64,000 nt of DNA from Pseudomonadota bacterium (GCA_018241995.1 JAFECT010000009.1:162111-226110); one strand, 5' to 3'; counted from the stretch's first letter, positions 25,030-35,346 are shown. Numbers and translations are program-made. The notes: generated from the sequence alone by a model not told the origin.

Positions 25030-25056
25030 AGCCCCCGCATTGCCGGGGGCTTTTTT
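25030..25056 (+). terminator. Intrinsic terminator of glycine-zipper gene 1
   Basis: An 8-bp stem (AGCCCCCG 25030-25037, CGGGGGCT 25044-25051) closes a 6-base loop and runs directly into six T. Confidence 0.85.
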
Positions 25057-25114
25057 CTTGTCCGCTGCAGGTGCGGCAATCTGTCGAGAAAGATGAACGC
25101 GAACAAACTGTTCG

Positions 25115-25130
25115 TTCAAAGCGAGTTCAG
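25115..25130 (+). promoter_or_regulatory. Direct repeat TTCAA-N6-TTCAG upstream of glycine-zipper gene 2
   Basis: TTCAAAGCGAGTTCAG repeats TTCA at 25115 and 25126, an 11-base period as in copy 1. It ends 71 bases before the start codon. Confidence 0.45.
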
Positions 25131-25201
25131 CGCCGGAGCTCTAGAACGGCGCCATGCCTGACGCCTCCCCCGGTCAGGCGACAAGTTTCGGAGTACCCAA
25201 A

Positions 25202-25657
25202 ATGAACAAGTTTGTTCCTGTCTCCCTGGCCCTGGTCGGCGCGCTCGGCCTAGGCTCCATCGCCACCGGCGCCTCGGCGCAGGACTATTACGGCTATGGC
25301 TCGCGCTACTCGACCCCGTGCGCGGCCCAGGCGCATCGTAACGGAACCACCGGCGCTCTGCTGGGCGCCCTGGCCGGCGCGGCGCTGGGCTCCAACCTGG
25401 CCTCGCACCACGGCGGCCGCTCGGGCGGCACGGCCATCGGCGCGGTCGCTGGCGCCCTGATCGGCAACCAGATCGGCCGCAGCTCCAGCGCCGACCGCTG
25501 CGACTACGGCTACAATCAGGGCTACTACGCCCCGGCCTACACGGGCGGCTACGCCTACGGCGCCCGCTACAACGACGGCCGCTACGCCTACCGCGGCTAC
25601 GAGCATCGTCGCGACCGTGACCGCGACGGCCGTTGGGACAACCGCGGCTGGCGCTGA
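25202..25657 (+). CDS. Glycine-zipper envelope protein, copy 2
   Basis: A 151-residue exported protein paralogous to the preceding gene. The start at 25202 gives a signal peptide (MNKFVPVSLALVGALGLGSIATGASA) and has GGAG upstream; a longer start at 25154 does not. The glycine-zipper core (GALLGALAGAALGSNLASHHGG ... GAVAGALIGNQIGRSS, in two parts) is nearly the same as copy 1. The C-terminal tail differs: Tyr/Gly-rich, then Arg/Asp-rich (HRRDRDRDGRWDNRGW) instead of Pro-rich. It is likely an outer-membrane-associated, stress-related protein. Confidence 0.85.
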   Translation: MNKFVPVSLALVGALGLGSIATGASAQDYYGYGSRYSTPCAAQAHRNGTTGALLGALAGAALGSNLASHHGGRSGGTAIGAVAGALIGNQIGRSSSADRCDYGYNQGYYAPAYTGGYAYGARYNDGRYAYRGYEHRRDRDRDGRWDNRGWR

Positions 25658-25682
25658 GCCTCGGCCCGACTGAACAGAGATG

Positions 25683-25715
25683 CGCCCTCGGAGCGATCCG
25701 AGGGCGTTTTCTTTT
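25683..25715 (+). terminator. Intrinsic terminator of glycine-zipper gene 2
   Basis: A 10-bp perfect stem (CGCCCTCGGA 25683-25692, TCCGAGGGCG 25697-25706) closes a GCGA tetraloop, followed by TTTTCTTTT. Confidence 0.88.
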
Positions 25716-25775
25716 GCGCGACGGTCGGTTTGCGGGTCATGCTCTGCCCTGAGGGTCTATCCGAGGGGAAATTCC

Positions 25776-27407
25776 ATGCGCCTGCTCCACGCCGCCGCGC
25801 TCGCCGCCTTGCTCGTCGCCGGAGGGGCCGCCGCGGCGCCGCCCGCCAAGCCGCACAAGGCTATGGCCTATCGGGTGGAGGAGAAGTCCATCGCCCAGCT
25901 GCAGGCCGACCTCTCCGCCGGCAAGGTGACCTCCGAGCAGCTGGTGCGGGCCTATCTCGCGCGCATCGCCAGCCTCGACCGCTCCGGCCCCACGCTTCAG
26001 AGCGTGATCGCCACCAACCCCGACGCCATCGCCCAGGCCCGGGCGCTCGACGCCGAGCGCCGAGCAGGCCATGTGCGCGGGCCGATGCACGGCATCCCGG
26101 TGCTGATCAAGGACAACATCGAGTCCGCCGACCGCATGGCCACCACCGCGGGCTCGCTCGCGCTGAAGGACAACGTCACCGGCCGCGATGCGCCCATCGT
26201 GGCCCGCCTGCGCGCCGCCGGCGCCATCATCCTGGGCAAGACCAACCTGTCGGAGTGGGCCAATATCCGCTCCAACCGCTCGATCTCGGGCTGGAGCGCG
26301 GTGGGCGGCCAGGCGCGCAACCCCTATGCGCTGGATCGCAACCCCTGCGGCTCCTCGGCCGGGTCGGGCGTTGCGGCGGCGGCGTCGCTGGCGGCGGCCA
26401 CGGTCGGCACAGAGACCGACGGCTCGATCGTCTGTCCCTCGACCACCAACGGCGACGTGGGGCTCAAGCCCACGGTCGGCCTGCTCTCGCGCACCCACAT
26501 CGTGCCGATCAGCCACACCCAGGACACGCCCGGCCCCATCGTGCGCAGCGTGGCCGACGCGGCCGCCATGCTGACGGCCATGGCCGGTTCCGACCCCGCC
26601 GATCCGGCGACCGCGGACGCGGACAAGCATCGCACCGACTATCTGAAGGCGCTGGACGCCGGCGCCCTGAAGGGCAAGCGGCTCGGCGTCTACCGCTTCT
26701 GCGAAGGCGCGCATCCGGAGAGCGACGCCCTGTTCGAACAGGCGCTGGCGCAGCTGAAGGCGGCGGGCGCCGAGCTCGTCGACATCAAGGAGATCAAGGG
26801 CCAGGGCGACATCGGCCAGGCCGAGGGCGTGGTGCTGACCCACGAGCTGAAGGCCGACATGGCCGCCTACCTGGCCTCCACCGACCCGGCCAAGGTCAAG
26901 TCGCGCACCCTGGCCGACCTGATCGCCTTCGACCGCGCCCATGCGCACGAGGAAATGCCCCTGTTCGGCCAGGAATTCTTCGAGGACGCCGAAAAGACCA
27001 AGGGCCTGGACGCGCCCGAGTACAAAAAGGCGCTGGAGACCGGCCGCCGCATGGCCGGGCCGGAAGGCATCGACCGGCTGATGGCCGAGAACAAGGTCGA
27101 CGCCCTGGTCGCGCCGACCGGCAGCCCCGCCTTCTTCACCGATCCGGTGCGGGCGGGCGGCTATCGCGGCTGCGGCCCGTCGCGGCTGCCGGCGGTGTCG
27201 GGCTATCCGCACCTGACTGTGCCGATGGGCTACATCGACGGCCTGCCCGTTGGCCTGTCCTTCATCGCCGAGGCCTGGTCCGAGCCCAAGCTCCTGGGGC
27301 TGGGCTACGCCTACGAGCAGCGCACCCACCTGCGCCACGCGCCGACCTATGTGAGGTCGGTGCTGGACATGCCGGGGATCGCGCAGGCGCAGAAGCCGCA
27401 ACGCTAG
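25776..27407 (+). CDS. Secreted amidase (amidase signature family)
   Basis: A 543-residue amidase-signature hydrolase. A signal peptide covers about residues 1-20 ([20 protein letters not shown]), unusual for a family that is mostly cytoplasmic. The Ser-cisSer-Lys triad is visible as Lys112 (LIKDN), Ser193 (GSSAGSG) and nucleophile Ser217 (GTETDGS). GAGGGG precedes the start; a longer in-frame start would fall inside the terminator of the previous gene. The amide substrate is unknown. It is convergent with the YkgJ-like gene, four bases apart. Confidence 0.93.
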   Translation: MRLLHAAALAALLVAGGAAAAPPAKPHKAMAYRVEEKSIAQLQADLSAGKVTSEQLVRAYLARIASLDRSGPTLQSVIATNPDAIAQARALDAERRAGHVRGPMHGIPVLIKDNIESADRMATTAGSLALKDNVTGRDAPIVARLRAAGAIILGKTNLSEWANIRSNRSISGWSAVGGQARNPYALDRNPCGSSAGSGVAAAASLAAATVGTETDGSIVCPSTTNGDVGLKPTVGLLSRTHIVPISHTQDTPGPIVRSVADAAAMLTAMAGSDPADPATADADKHRTDYLKALDAGALKGKRLGVYRFCEGAHPESDALFEQALAQLKAAGAELVDIKEIKGQGDIGQAEGVVLTHELKADMAAYLASTDPAKVKSRTLADLIAFDRAHAHEEMPLFGQEFFEDAEKTKGLDAPEYKKALETGRRMAGPEGIDRLMAENKVDALVAPTGSPAFFTDPVRAGGYRGCGPSRLPAVSGYPHLTVPMGYIDGLPVGLSFIAEAWSEPKLLGLGYAYEQRTHLRHAPTYVRSVLDMPGIAQAQKPQR

Positions 27408-27411
27408 GCCG

Positions 27412-27921
27412 TCAGGCGGCGGGCTGGACCTTCGCCTCCCAGCCGCCGTCCAGCCTGCGCACGATGGCGAAGCGCGCGCCGGGGTCCATCTCGCCCAGCT
27501 CGATGGGCTCATCCGGCGTGATCGCCCACAGGCGCGGCCCCGCCATCACCACCACTTGGCCGCCGGAGGCCCAGCTGCTCTCGGCCCAGCGCTTCAGGTG
27601 GCCGTAGATCGGCTCCTTGCGCCAGGCCATCGGGTGCGCCGGGTCGCAGCTGGCGACCAGGCGCGTGGCGTTGTTGTCGAAGGCCAGGACCACGCGGGTC
27701 AGGTCGGGCCTGAGATTGTGCGGCAGTTGCGGATGACGCAGCCAGGCGCAGGAGAAGGTGCGGCACGACTGCGGCCGCGTCTCGTAGATGCCGCAGCCCG
27801 CCCCCTTGGCGCAGTTCACGCACCAGGCGCCCGCCGGCTTCTCGATCTCATCGACGGTCATCACCTTACAGCAAAGGGTGCAGGGGCCGCAGTCGCGAGG
27901 GGCGGGGGAGGGCGAACTCAT
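27412..27921 (-). CDS. YkgJ-like cysteine-cluster protein
   Basis: A 169-residue cytoplasmic protein whose N-terminal half holds the cysteine pattern of the YkgJ (putative zinc- or iron-chelating) family: CGPCTLCC at 11-18, CVNC, GCGIYETRPQSCRTFSC. The function of the family is not established; metal binding is inferred from the cysteines. The C-terminal half is a conserved non-cysteine region. It is convergent with the amidase gene, and the tRNA-Ala gene lies 76 bases upstream on the same strand. Confidence 0.85.
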   Translation of the reverse strand: MSSPSPAPRDCGPCTLCCKVMTVDEIEKPAGAWCVNCAKGAGCGIYETRPQSCRTFSCAWLRHPQLPHNLRPDLTRVVLAFDNNATRLVASCDPAHPMAWRKEPIYGHLKRWAESSWASGGQVVVMAGPRLWAITPDEPIELGEMDPGARFAIVRRLDGGWEAKVQPAA

Positions 27922-27997
27922 CGGGGCGAGCTTACCGCATCGCCTGAAAAAGCGTCAGAAAAGGCGAAGGCCGCGCCCTCTCGGACGCGGCCCTCAT

Positions 27998-28073
27998 TGG
28001 TGGAGCTAAGCGGAGTCGAACCGCTGACCTCTTGAATGCCATTCAAGCGCTCTACCAGCTGAGCTATAGCCCC
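27998..28073 (-). tRNA. tRNA-Ala (GGC)
   Basis: A 76-base tRNA on the minus strand with all cloverleaf arms. The acceptor GGGGCTA pairs with TAGCTCC, including one G-U. The D arm reads GCTCAGCTGGTAGAGC. The anticodon arm is CTTGA-ATGGCAT-TCAAG with anticodon GGC (alanine, GCC codons). The T arm contains GGTTCGACTCC. The 3' CCA is encoded (27998-28000). Confidence 0.97.
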
Positions 28074-28177
28074 GAAGTCTTTAAGTCCCGCCGGGCTGGC
28101 CTCGGCGAGGCGGCGTGTCTACGCCAGGGTCGGACGGCGATCAAGCCCCCAAAATGAGCCCGATCGCCGCGCCTGCA

Positions 28178-28648
28178 TCAACGTTCCTCGTCGCCCTCTT
28201 CGGGCAGACCTTCGATCTCTTCCTCGAAGTTGTCGTCCTCGTCCTCTTCCAGGAACGGAACGGCGTCGTCGTCCTCTTCCTCGAGCTCGACGTCGTCGTC
28301 GATGTCGACTTCGCTGACCGGCGGGGCGTCGCCCTCGACCGCGTCGCCGTCGTCGTCATCGTCGGTGACGAGGGGATCGTCCACCGCCTGATCGATTTCA
28401 GGGGTGGCGGCCTCTTCCTCTTCTTCCAGGTCGTCGGTCTCCTTCGCCTTGACCTGATCTTCGGCCTCGTCGTCGGTGTCGTAGTCCGGCGTGGCCGAGC
28501 GGGCGCGGATGCGACGGAACTTCACCGCTTCTTCAGGGTCGAAGTCCGTGCCGCACTTGGGGCAGTGGGCGGGGCGACGGTTGAGGTCGTAGAATTTCGC
28601 CTGGCAGTTCGGACAGATCTGCTTGGCGCCGAGGGCGGGATCAGCCAA
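28178..28648 (-). CDS. TIGR02300/FYDLN family acidic zinc-ribbon protein
   Basis: A 156-residue protein of the alphaproteobacterial FYDLN family. A small zinc ribbon is formed by Cys12, Cys15, Cys29 and Cys32 around the eponymous FYDLN (residues 19-23). The remaining 110 residues are mostly Asp and Glu, including runs such as DDDDDGD and EEEEE, so the protein is extremely acidic and probably disordered. The function is not known. It is divergent from aroA. Confidence 0.92.
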   Translation of the reverse strand: MADPALGAKQICPNCQAKFYDLNRRPAHCPKCGTDFDPEEAVKFRRIRARSATPDYDTDDEAEDQVKAKETDDLEEEEEAATPEIDQAVDDPLVTDDDDDGDAVEGDAPPVSEVDIDDDVELEEEDDDAVPFLEEDEDDNFEEEIEGLPEEGDEER

Positions 28649-28827
28649 GGGGGCTCACCTTATTGGGAGAATGGGGGCCGGAATCGAAAGCGGCGGCTCC
28701 CTTGCCACTTCACGGGCGCGCTGTCAAAAGCCCCAGCGCCGTCAAGGCGCAAAAGACAAAGCTCCAAGGCCCCGAGAGGGCAAAGGAGCCGTACGCCGCA
28801 AGGGCGTGGAAGGAACAGAAGCAACCG

Positions 28828-30165
28828 GTGGCCGCGCATCTGGGAACTGTCGTCGAGCATCTCAAGGCCCAGCCCGGCCATGCGCTGAACGGCCGCGTCC
28901 GCGCGCCCGGCGACAAGTCGATCTCGCATCGCGCCCTGATCCTGGGGGCCATGGCCTTAGGCGTCACCGAAATCGAGGGTTTGCTGGAGGGCGCCGACGT
29001 GCTGGCGACCGCGGAAGCGGCGCGCGCCTTCGGGGCCAAGGTCGAGCGCCAGGGCGAGGGGCGCTGGCGGGTCGAGGGCTTCGGCGGCTTCGCCCAACCC
29101 TCCGGCGTGATCGACTGCGGCAATGCCGGCACCGGCGTGCGCCTGCTGATGGGGGCCGCGGCCGGCTATCCGATAGCCACCCGCTTCGACGGCGACGCTT
29201 CTCTGCGCAAACGCCCGATGGGCCGCGTCACCGGCCCGCTGGAGCTGATGGGCGCCAGGTTCGAGACCACGGAAGGCGGGCGCGTGCCCCTGACCGTCCA
29301 CGGCGGCGCGCTGAAAGGCGTCGACTACCGCCTGCCGGTCGCCTCGGCCCAGGTGAAATCCGCGGTGCTGCTGGCCGGGCTCAACGCCGAAGGCCCGACC
29401 ACCGTGACCGAGCCCGAGCCGACCCGCGATCACACCGAACGCATGCTCCGCGCCTTTGGCGCTGGCGTTGAGGTGACCGATACGCCCGAGGGCCGCCGCA
29501 TCGTGCTGACGCCGGGCCGGCTGAGCGCGCAGGCGGTGCGCGTGCCGGGCGACCCCTCGTCGGCGGCCTTCCCCCTGGTGGCGGGCCTGATCGTTCCGGG
29601 GTCTGAGGTGACGGTCGAGGGGGTGCTGCTCAATCCGCTGCGCACCGGGCTGCTGGAGACGCTGTGCGAGATGGGCGCGGACCTGAGCATCCAGGAGGCC
29701 GCCTCGGCCGGGGAGCGGGTCGGCGACGTGACCGCGCGCTTCTCACGACTGAAGGGCGTGACCGTGCCGCCTGAGCGCGCGCCCTCGATGATCGACGAAT
29801 ACCCGATCCTCGCCGCCGCCGCCGCCTTCGCCGAAGGGCCTGTGATCATGCGCGGCATCGGCGAAATGCGCGTGAAGGAGAGCGACCGCATCGCCCTGAT
29901 GGCGGCGGGCCTGAAAGCCTGCGGCGTCGAGGTCGAGGAAGAGCCCGACGGCCTGATCGTCCACGGCGCGGGCTGTGCGCCCTTGGGAGGGGCCGAGGTG
30001 CGCACCCACGGCGACCACCGCATCGCCATGAGCCACCTGATCCTGGGGCTCGCCGCCGAGCAGGCGGTGACGGTCGACGAGCCCGGCATGATCGCCACCA
30101 GTTTCCCCGGCTTCGTTGAGATGATGCGGGGCCTCGGGGCGGAGATCGCTGCATGCCCTTCGTAA
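28828..30165 (+). CDS. aroA: 3-phosphoshikimate 1-carboxyvinyltransferase (EPSP synthase)
   Basis: The shikimate-pathway enzyme joining PEP and shikimate-3-phosphate, 445 residues from the chosen GTG at 28828. Conserved motifs are [10 protein letters not shown] (substrate binding), [12 protein letters not shown] (PEP loop), [12 protein letters not shown] and [14 protein letters not shown]. The sequence around RLLMG resembles class II enzymes but keeps Gly in the GNAG position. An open frame extends upstream to 28663 without conserved sequence; AAGGA before the GTG supports the shorter form. It overlaps cmk by 13 bases, a common alphaproteobacterial arrangement. Confidence 0.94.
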   Translation: MAAHLGTVVEHLKAQPGHALNGRVRAPGDKSISHRALILGAMALGVTEIEGLLEGADVLATAEAARAFGAKVERQGEGRWRVEGFGGFAQPSGVIDCGNAGTGVRLLMGAAAGYPIATRFDGDASLRKRPMGRVTGPLELMGARFETTEGGRVPLTVHGGALKGVDYRLPVASAQVKSAVLLAGLNAEGPTTVTEPEPTRDHTERMLRAFGAGVEVTDTPEGRRIVLTPGRLSAQAVRVPGDPSSAAFPLVAGLIVPGSEVTVEGVLLNPLRTGLLETLCEMGADLSIQEAASAGERVGDVTARFSRLKGVTVPPERAPSMIDEYPILAAAAAFAEGPVIMRGIGEMRVKESDRIALMAAGLKACGVEVEEEPDGLIVHGAGCAPLGGAEVRTHGDHRIAMSHLILGLAAEQAVTVDEPGMIATSFPGFVEMMRGLGAEIAACPS

Positions 30166-30800
30166 TCGCCGTCGACGGGCCCGCGGCCTCGGGCAAGGGC
30201 ACGGTGGCCAGCCGCCTGGCCGCCCTCTACGGCTACCCTTACCTCGACACCGGCCTGCTCTATCGCGCCGTCGGTATGGCTCTGCTGCGCGCGCATCACG
30301 ACCTGGACGATCCGATCGCGGCCGAGGCCGCCGCGCGCCTGCTCGACCTCAAGGCGCTGGCAGATCCCGCCCTGCGGGGTGCCGTGGCCGGTGAGGCCGC
30401 CAGCCGCACCGCCCGCCACGCCGGGGTGCGCGCCGCGCTCTTGGAGCTGCAGCGTGTCTTCGCCGACCAGGAGCCCGGCGCGGTGCTGGACGGGCGCGAT
30501 ATCGGCACGGTGATCGCGCCGGGCGCGGACGCCAAGCTCTATGTCACCGCCTCGCCCGAGGTGCGCGCCGAGCGCCGCTGGAAGCAGCTCACAGCCCAGG
30601 GCGAGGACATCTCCTATCCGACCGTGCTCGACGACATCCGCCGGCGCGACGCGCGCGACGCCGGCCGCGACGCCGCGCCGATGAAGCCCGCGCCCGACGC
30701 CGTCTTGCTGGATACGACCGATCTGGATATAGAGGCCGCGACCGATGCGGCCCGCCGCATCGTCGAGGCGGCGCGCGCCGGACGGGTCTTCAGGCCCTAG
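30153..30800 (+). CDS. cmk: Cytidylate kinase
   Basis: A 215-residue (d)CMP kinase. The P-loop is GPAASGKGT near the N-terminus, followed by [11 protein letters not shown] (substrate contact) and [23 protein letters not shown], the conserved CMP-binding segment. The lid contains [14 protein letters not shown]. It overlaps the end of aroA, so translation is probably coupled. rpsA lies downstream on the same strand, 169 bases away, giving the widespread cmk-rpsA order. Confidence 0.96.
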   Translation: MPFVIAVDGPAASGKGTVASRLAALYGYPYLDTGLLYRAVGMALLRAHHDLDDPIAAEAAARLLDLKALADPALRGAVAGEAASRTARHAGVRAALLELQRVFADQEPGAVLDGRDIGTVIAPGADAKLYVTASPEVRAERRWKQLTAQGEDISYPTVLDDIRRRDARDAGRDAAPMKPAPDAVLLDTTDLDIEAATDAARRIVEAARAGRVFRP

Positions 30801-30969
30801 GGCAAAACCAAACGCGCCATTCCCTCGCGGCCGCGGGCGAACCACCGGGCGGAGCTTCCACAAGGGGCCCGCCTCCTTTGGTCTCAACCCTTAGCAAAAG
30901 ACGCCGGGACTCCGCCGGACGGCTCTTCATTGCCGTTTGGCGTCCAGGCGTTTCCTAGAAAGACGAAGA

Positions 30970-32670
30970 ATGACCGACGTAATGAACCCGACGCGCGACG
31001 ATTTCGCCGCGCTGCTCGACGAGCAAATGGCCGGCCGCGACATGATCGAAGGCCAGGTTGTCCACGGCAAGGTCGTGGGCGTGGAGAAGGACTACATCGT
31101 GGTCGACGTCGGTCTGAAGACCGAAGGCCGCATCCCCACCAAGGAATTCGGCGTCCCCCCCGAAGGCGGCGCGCCTAAGCTCGGCGACACCGTCGAGGTC
31201 TATCTGGAGCGCGTCGAGAACGCGATGGGCGAAGCGGTCATCAGCCGCGAGAAGGCCCGCCGCGAGGAAGCCTGGACCCGCCTGGAAGGCGTCTTCGCCG
31301 AAGGCCAGCCGGTCAACGGCTCGATCGTCGGTCGCGTCAAGGGCGGCTTCACCGTCGACCTGGGCGGCGCCTCGGCCTTCCTGCCGGGCAGCCAAGTCGA
31401 TATCCGCCCGGTCCGCGACGTCGGCCCGCTGATGGGCAAGGAACAGCCCTTCGCCATCCTCAAGATGGACCGTCCGCGCGGCAACATCGTCGTGTCGCGT
31501 CGCGCCATCCTGGAAGAAGCCCGCGCCGAGCAGCGCACCGAGCTGGTGTCGCAGCTGGCCGAGGGCGAAGTCCGCGAAGGCGTGGTCAAGAACATCACCG
31601 ACTACGGCGCGTTCGTGGACCTGGGCGGCATCGACGGCCTGCTGCACGTCACCGACATGAGCTGGAAGCGCGTCTCGCACCCCTCGCAGGTGCTGGCGGT
31701 CGGCGACACGGTCAAGGTTCAGATCATCAAGATCAACCCGGACACCCAGCGCATCTCGCTCGGCATGAAGCAGCTGCAGTCCGACCCCTGGGACGGCGTC
31801 GACGCCAAGTACCCGGTGGGCGCCCGCTTCACCGGCCGGATCACCAACATCACCGACTACGGCGCGTTTGTTGAGCTGGAAGCCGGCGTTGAAGGCCTGG
31901 TCCACGTGTCCGAAATGTCCTGGACCAAGAAGAACGTCCACCCGGGCAAGATCGTCTCCACCTCGCAGGAAGTGGAAGTCATCGTGCTGGACGTCGACGC
32001 CTCCAAGCGCCGCATCTCGCTGGGCCTGAAGCAGGCCCAGGCCAATCCGTGGGACGCCTTCGTCGCGGCCCACCCGATCGGCTCGACCGTCGAGGGCGAA
32101 GTCAAGAACGCCACCGAGTTCGGCCTGTTCATCGGCCTGGAGAACGACATCGACGGCATGGTCCACCTGTCCGACCTGGACTGGAACCAGTCGGGCGAGG
32201 AAGCCATCCAGCGCTACAAGAAGGGCGAGATGGTCAAGGCCAAGGTCCTGGACGTCGACGTCGAGAAGGAGCGCATCTCGCTCGGCATCAAGCAGCTCGC
32301 CGGCGATCCGATGGCCGGCGACAGCTTCCGCAAGGGCCAGACCGTCACCGTCACCGTCAGCGAGATCACCTCGGGCGGCATCGAGGTGAAGTTCGGTGAC
32401 GAGGCCGCGCCGATGTCGGCCTTCATCCGCAAGTCGGACCTGTCGCGCGACCGCGCCGAGCAACGTCCGGAGCGTTTCGCCGTCGGCGACCGCATCGACG
32501 CGCAGATCACCAACGTCGACAAGGCGACCCGCCGCGTCTCCGTCTCGGTGAAGGCGCTCGAGATGGCCGAAGAGAAGGAAGCCATCGAACAGTTCGGCAG
32601 CCAGGACTCGGGCGCTTCGCTCGGCGACATCCTGGGCGCCGCCCTGCGCGAAAAGGCCGGTAAAGAGTAA
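30970..32670 (+). CDS. rpsA: 30S ribosomal protein S1
   Basis: S1 of 566 residues with six S1 (OB-fold) repeats. The first two, degenerate, bind the ribosome (about 30-190); four canonical repeats follow, each opening with a G-x-V-x-x-I-T-D-Y/F-G-A/L-F pattern ([40 protein letters not shown]). It unfolds and delivers mRNA to the 30S subunit. The start at 30970 matches the conserved [18 protein letters not shown]. The 169-base leader is free of genes and holds several short GC stems that might serve autoregulation, but I see no defined element. Confidence 0.97.
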   Translation: MTDVMNPTRDDFAALLDEQMAGRDMIEGQVVHGKVVGVEKDYIVVDVGLKTEGRIPTKEFGVPPEGGAPKLGDTVEVYLERVENAMGEAVISREKARREEAWTRLEGVFAEGQPVNGSIVGRVKGGFTVDLGGASAFLPGSQVDIRPVRDVGPLMGKEQPFAILKMDRPRGNIVVSRRAILEEARAEQRTELVSQLAEGEVREGVVKNITDYGAFVDLGGIDGLLHVTDMSWKRVSHPSQVLAVGDTVKVQIIKINPDTQRISLGMKQLQSDPWDGVDAKYPVGARFTGRITNITDYGAFVELEAGVEGLVHVSEMSWTKKNVHPGKIVSTSQEVEVIVLDVDASKRRISLGLKQAQANPWDAFVAAHPIGSTVEGEVKNATEFGLFIGLENDIDGMVHLSDLDWNQSGEEAIQRYKKGEMVKAKVLDVDVEKERISLGIKQLAGDPMAGDSFRKGQTVTVTVSEITSGGIEVKFGDEAAPMSAFIRKSDLSRDRAEQRPERFAVGDRIDAQITNVDKATRRVSVSVKALEMAEEKEAIEQFGSQDSGASLGDILGAALREKAGKE

Positions 32671-32689
32671 TTTCCGGCGCTTCTATTCG

Positions 32690-32730
32690 GGCCCTTCTCC
32701 GGTTCCCGCCGGAGGAGGGCCTTTTCTTTT
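32690..32730 (+). terminator. Intrinsic terminator of rpsA
   Basis: A 13-bp stem with one G-U pair (GGCCCTTCTCCGG 32690-32702, CCGGAGGAGGGCC 32709-32721) closes a 6-base loop and is followed by TTTTCTTTT. Confidence 0.9.
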
Positions 32731-32826
32731 GTCCAGCGGAGCTTTTCCGCCGCAAAGCCCGCGTGTAAGGTTCCCGACGTTCGGGGCCGCCCCGCGCGGC
32801 GCAAACCCACCTCCCCGGGGGCTGAA

Positions 32827-33117
32827 ATGATCAAGTCGGAATTGATCGGCAGACTGGCTGCCGAACATCCGCACCTGACGCACAAGGATGTCGAGCGCAT
32901 CGTCAACATCATCCTGGACGGGATGGTGGGCGCGCTCGAGGGCGGCGGCCGCGTCGAGCTGAGGGGCTTCGGGGCCTTCTCGGTCCGCTCCCGCCCGGCG
33001 CGCGCGGGCCGCAATCCGCGCACCGGCGCCCAGGTCTCGGTGCCCGCCAAGTCCGTGCCGTTCTTCAAGAGCGGCAAGGAGCTGCGCGAGCGCCTGAACG
33101 TCTCCGGCGACGCGTGA
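32827..33117 (+). CDS. ihfB: Integration host factor subunit beta
   Basis: A 96-residue HU/IHF-family DNA-bending protein. It starts [18 protein letters not shown], typical of IHF-beta, and contains the beta-arm region [30 protein letters not shown], here quoted in part: RNPRTGA is the Pro-tipped arm that intercalates DNA. Position after rpsA is the conserved location. Its TGA overlaps the GTG proposed for mscL (GTGA), which suggests coupled translation. Confidence 0.95.
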   Translation: MIKSELIGRLAAEHPHLTHKDVERIVNIILDGMVGALEGGGRVELRGFGAFSVRSRPARAGRNPRTGAQVSVPAKSVPFFKSGKELRERLNVSGDA

Positions 33118-33572
33118 CGCCGCCGCCGATCCAGGACTTCGCCCGGCGCGGGCACGGCTTCTTCGCCGAGTTCCGCGCCTTCGCCATGCGCGGCAATGTC
33201 GTCGACCTTGCCGTCGGCGTGATCATTGGCGCGGCGTTCGGCAAGATCGTCTCCAGCTTCGTCGATCAGATCATCATGCCCCCGATCGGCCTGCTGGTCG
33301 GGCGCGTGGACTTCGCGAACCTGGAATGGGTGCTGAGGCCGGACAATCCCCTGACCAAGGTCAACGAGAAGGTCGCCATCCAGTACGGCGCCTTCCTGAA
33401 CACCCTGATCCAGTTCGTGATCATCGCCTTCGTGACCTTCGTTATGGTCAAGGTGATGAACCGCATGCGCGAGAAGGAAGCGGAAAAGCCCGCCGCCCCG
33501 CCCGCGCCGACGCCGAGCGAAAAGCTGCTGGAAGAAATCCGCGACGAGCTGAAGGCGCAGCGGCGCGCTTGA
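33114..33572 (+). CDS. mscL: Large-conductance mechanosensitive channel MscL
   Basis: A 152-residue pentameric channel that opens on osmotic downshock. The N-terminal amphipathic helix and TM1 read [22 protein letters not shown]2 is [20 protein letters not shown]; a charged C-terminal helix follows. The GTG at 33114 is inferred because it overlaps the ihfB stop and no other start lies before the conserved region except the internal AMRGN Met, which would cut off the amphipathic helix. The N-terminus is about ten residues longer than in E. coli. Confidence 0.93.
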   Translation: MTPPPIQDFARRGHGFFAEFRAFAMRGNVVDLAVGVIIGAAFGKIVSSFVDQIIMPPIGLLVGRVDFANLEWVLRPDNPLTKVNEKVAIQYGAFLNTLIQFVIIAFVTFVMVKVMNRMREKEAEKPAAPPAPTPSEKLLEEIRDELKAQRRA

Positions 33573-33582
33573 GCCTGAAGGC

Positions 33583-34344
33583 CTAGGGCCTTGACCTGAC
33601 CGCCAGCAGCGGCCCGCCGATCCATTCCGCCATCGCCCAGACGGCTCCCGCCAGCGGCAGGGAGACGAACAGCGCTGTCCACTGCGCCCGGCTCGCGGGA
33701 TCCGCGACCAGCCCCGCGGCCGGGACCAGGAGCGTGATGGCGAGCATCATCATCGCCTCCGCCGTCGCCGCCAGGCGCGGCGCGAGATTGGCGATCAAGC
33801 CCAGGCCCGCCGCGATGTGGCCGGCGCCTGCCAGCATGGCCAGCGGCGTCTTCAGCGGCATCCAGCCGGGCATCAGGCCGGCGGTGATCTTCAGGTAGAC
33901 GAAGTGGGACAGGCCGAATTCGACCAGGCAGGCGCCCAGCAGCAGGCGAGCAACGGTCAGGCTCGCGCCGCCTGAGGTCGAACCCTGGCCGCGCGCCGAG
34001 AACAGCGCCCAGCCGCCGATGGCGATGGTGAAGCTCTCGCAAAATCCCAGCCAGGCGCCGACGTTGTCGATGTGGGTCAAGGCGACCGGCAGTTTAAGAA
34101 GAGACCAGCCCAGCCAGTAAACGCCGAGCGATACGGCCGCGACCCGCGCCGTTCGCCTGGCCGGCAGCCCCGCCCCGACCAGCAGCAGGAAGGCGCCGGA
34201 CGCCCACGCGAGCTCGGTCTTGAACCCCAGCGTTTTCGGGACCAGCTGCCATTGCAGGGCGAAGTCGCTCCAGACCAGGGTCACAACCCCCAGGCCGAGT
34301 GCGGCCAGGGCCATCAGCAGGCGCGCGGGCGTGATCGAGGCCAT
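33583..34344 (-). CDS. DoxX-like polytopic membrane protein
   Basis: A 253-residue integral membrane protein with about eight hydrophobic segments. The second half (LLLGACLVEFGLSHFVYLKITAGLMP ... GAGHIAAGLGLI, in two parts) resembles DoxX/DUF-type four-helix quinone-linked families. The first half may be a divergent second module. Function is unknown. GGAGGGG precedes the ATG at a good distance. It is convergent with mscL. Confidence 0.78.
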   Translation of the reverse strand: MASITPARLLMALAALGLGVVTLVWSDFALQWQLVPKTLGFKTELAWASGAFLLLVGAGLPARRTARVAAVSLGVYWLGWSLLKLPVALTHIDNVGAWLGFCESFTIAIGGWALFSARGQGSTSGGASLTVARLLLGACLVEFGLSHFVYLKITAGLMPGWMPLKTPLAMLAGAGHIAAGLGLIANLAPRLAATAEAMMMLAITLLVPAAGLVADPASRAQWTALFVSLPLAGAVWAMAEWIGGPLLAVRSRP

Positions 34345-34440
34345 GGCTTCCCCTCCAGGCGATAGGGCGAGCCTAGGTCCGTCCCGCGCATCCGGTCGCC
34401 GCCGATGCTGCGGAAGGCGCGTGGGCTGTCGCGGGCGACC

Positions 34441-35346
34441 TCAATCGGCCGGGTCGGCGAGATAGTCGCCGAGGCCCGCCGCCAGGGCGTCGAACATCAG
34501 GCGCGTGCGCCGGCTGGTCCTCAGGTCTTCGTGCATCACCACCCAAACCTCCAGCTCGAAGCGCACCTGGTCCGGCAGCACGGGCAGCAGGTCCGCGTCG
34601 CGGCGCGCCAGCGGGACCTGGCAGCCGCCGACGCCGAAGCCGGCGCGCAGAGCCGACAGCTGGGCCGGATCGCTGTCGCAGCGGAAGGCGAACAGATCAC
34701 GCGTGACCGGAAAGCTCAGGCCCGAGCCCGGCGGGACCGGCAGGGGCCGGCGATCCATGCCGATGACCGGATGCGCGCGCAGATCGTCCAGCGAGGCCGG
34801 CAGGCCGAAGCGTTCCGCGTAGCGGCGATGGGCGTAAAGGCCAATCCGCACCGCGCCGATGCGGCGGGCGACCAGCGCCTGTTGCCGCGGCCGCGTCATG
34901 CGCACAGCGACGTCGACGTCGCGCCGCAGCAGGTCCTCCACCGCGTTCGAGACCGACAGTTCGACGATCACGCCGGGATGCTGCGCGCGAAAGTCCGCCA
35001 GGATCGCGGGCAAGACCTCCACGCCCACGATTTCGCTGGCGCTCAGCCGCACTACGCCGGCGGGTTCGTCCGCCTCGCCGGTGGCGGCGCGGCGCAGGGC
35101 TTCGGCGGCTGACGCCATGGCCTGGGCGGGATCACGCAGAGCCAGGGCGGCCGGCGTGGGCGACAGTCCCTGGGGCGAGCGCGTGAACAGGGCCACGCCC
35201 AGCTGGCGCTGCAAGGCCTCGATCTGACGCCCGACCGTCGGCTGGGTGAGGCCGAGCGTCCGCGCCGCCGCCGACAGGGAGCCCTCGCGCAGCACCGCCA
35301 GGAAGGCGCGATAGAGGTCCCAGGAGGGTTCAGCGGCTACTGTCAT
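34441..35346 (-). CDS. LysR family transcriptional regulator
   Basis: A 301-residue LysR regulator: winged HTH at about 8-66 (FLAVLREGSLSAAARTLGLTQPTVGRQIEAL in part) and a LysR substrate domain. It does not have the OxyR cysteine pattern. The start at 35346 lies inside the palindrome ATGCA-AAAA-TGCAT (35345-35358), a possible autoregulatory site; an ATG four codons upstream is an alternative. It is divergent from the polytopic membrane protein gene at 35459, which is its most likely target. Confidence 0.9.
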   Translation of the reverse strand: MTVAAEPSWDLYRAFLAVLREGSLSAAARTLGLTQPTVGRQIEALQRQLGVALFTRSPQGLSPTPAALALRDPAQAMASAAEALRRAATGEADEPAGVVRLSASEIVGVEVLPAILADFRAQHPGVIVELSVSNAVEDLLRRDVDVAVRMTRPRQQALVARRIGAVRIGLYAHRRYAERFGLPASLDDLRAHPVIGMDRRPLPVPPGSGLSFPVTRDLFAFRCDSDPAQLSALRAGFGVGGCQVPLARRDADLLPVLPDQVRFELEVWVVMHEDLRTSRRTRLMFDALAAGLGDYLADPAD

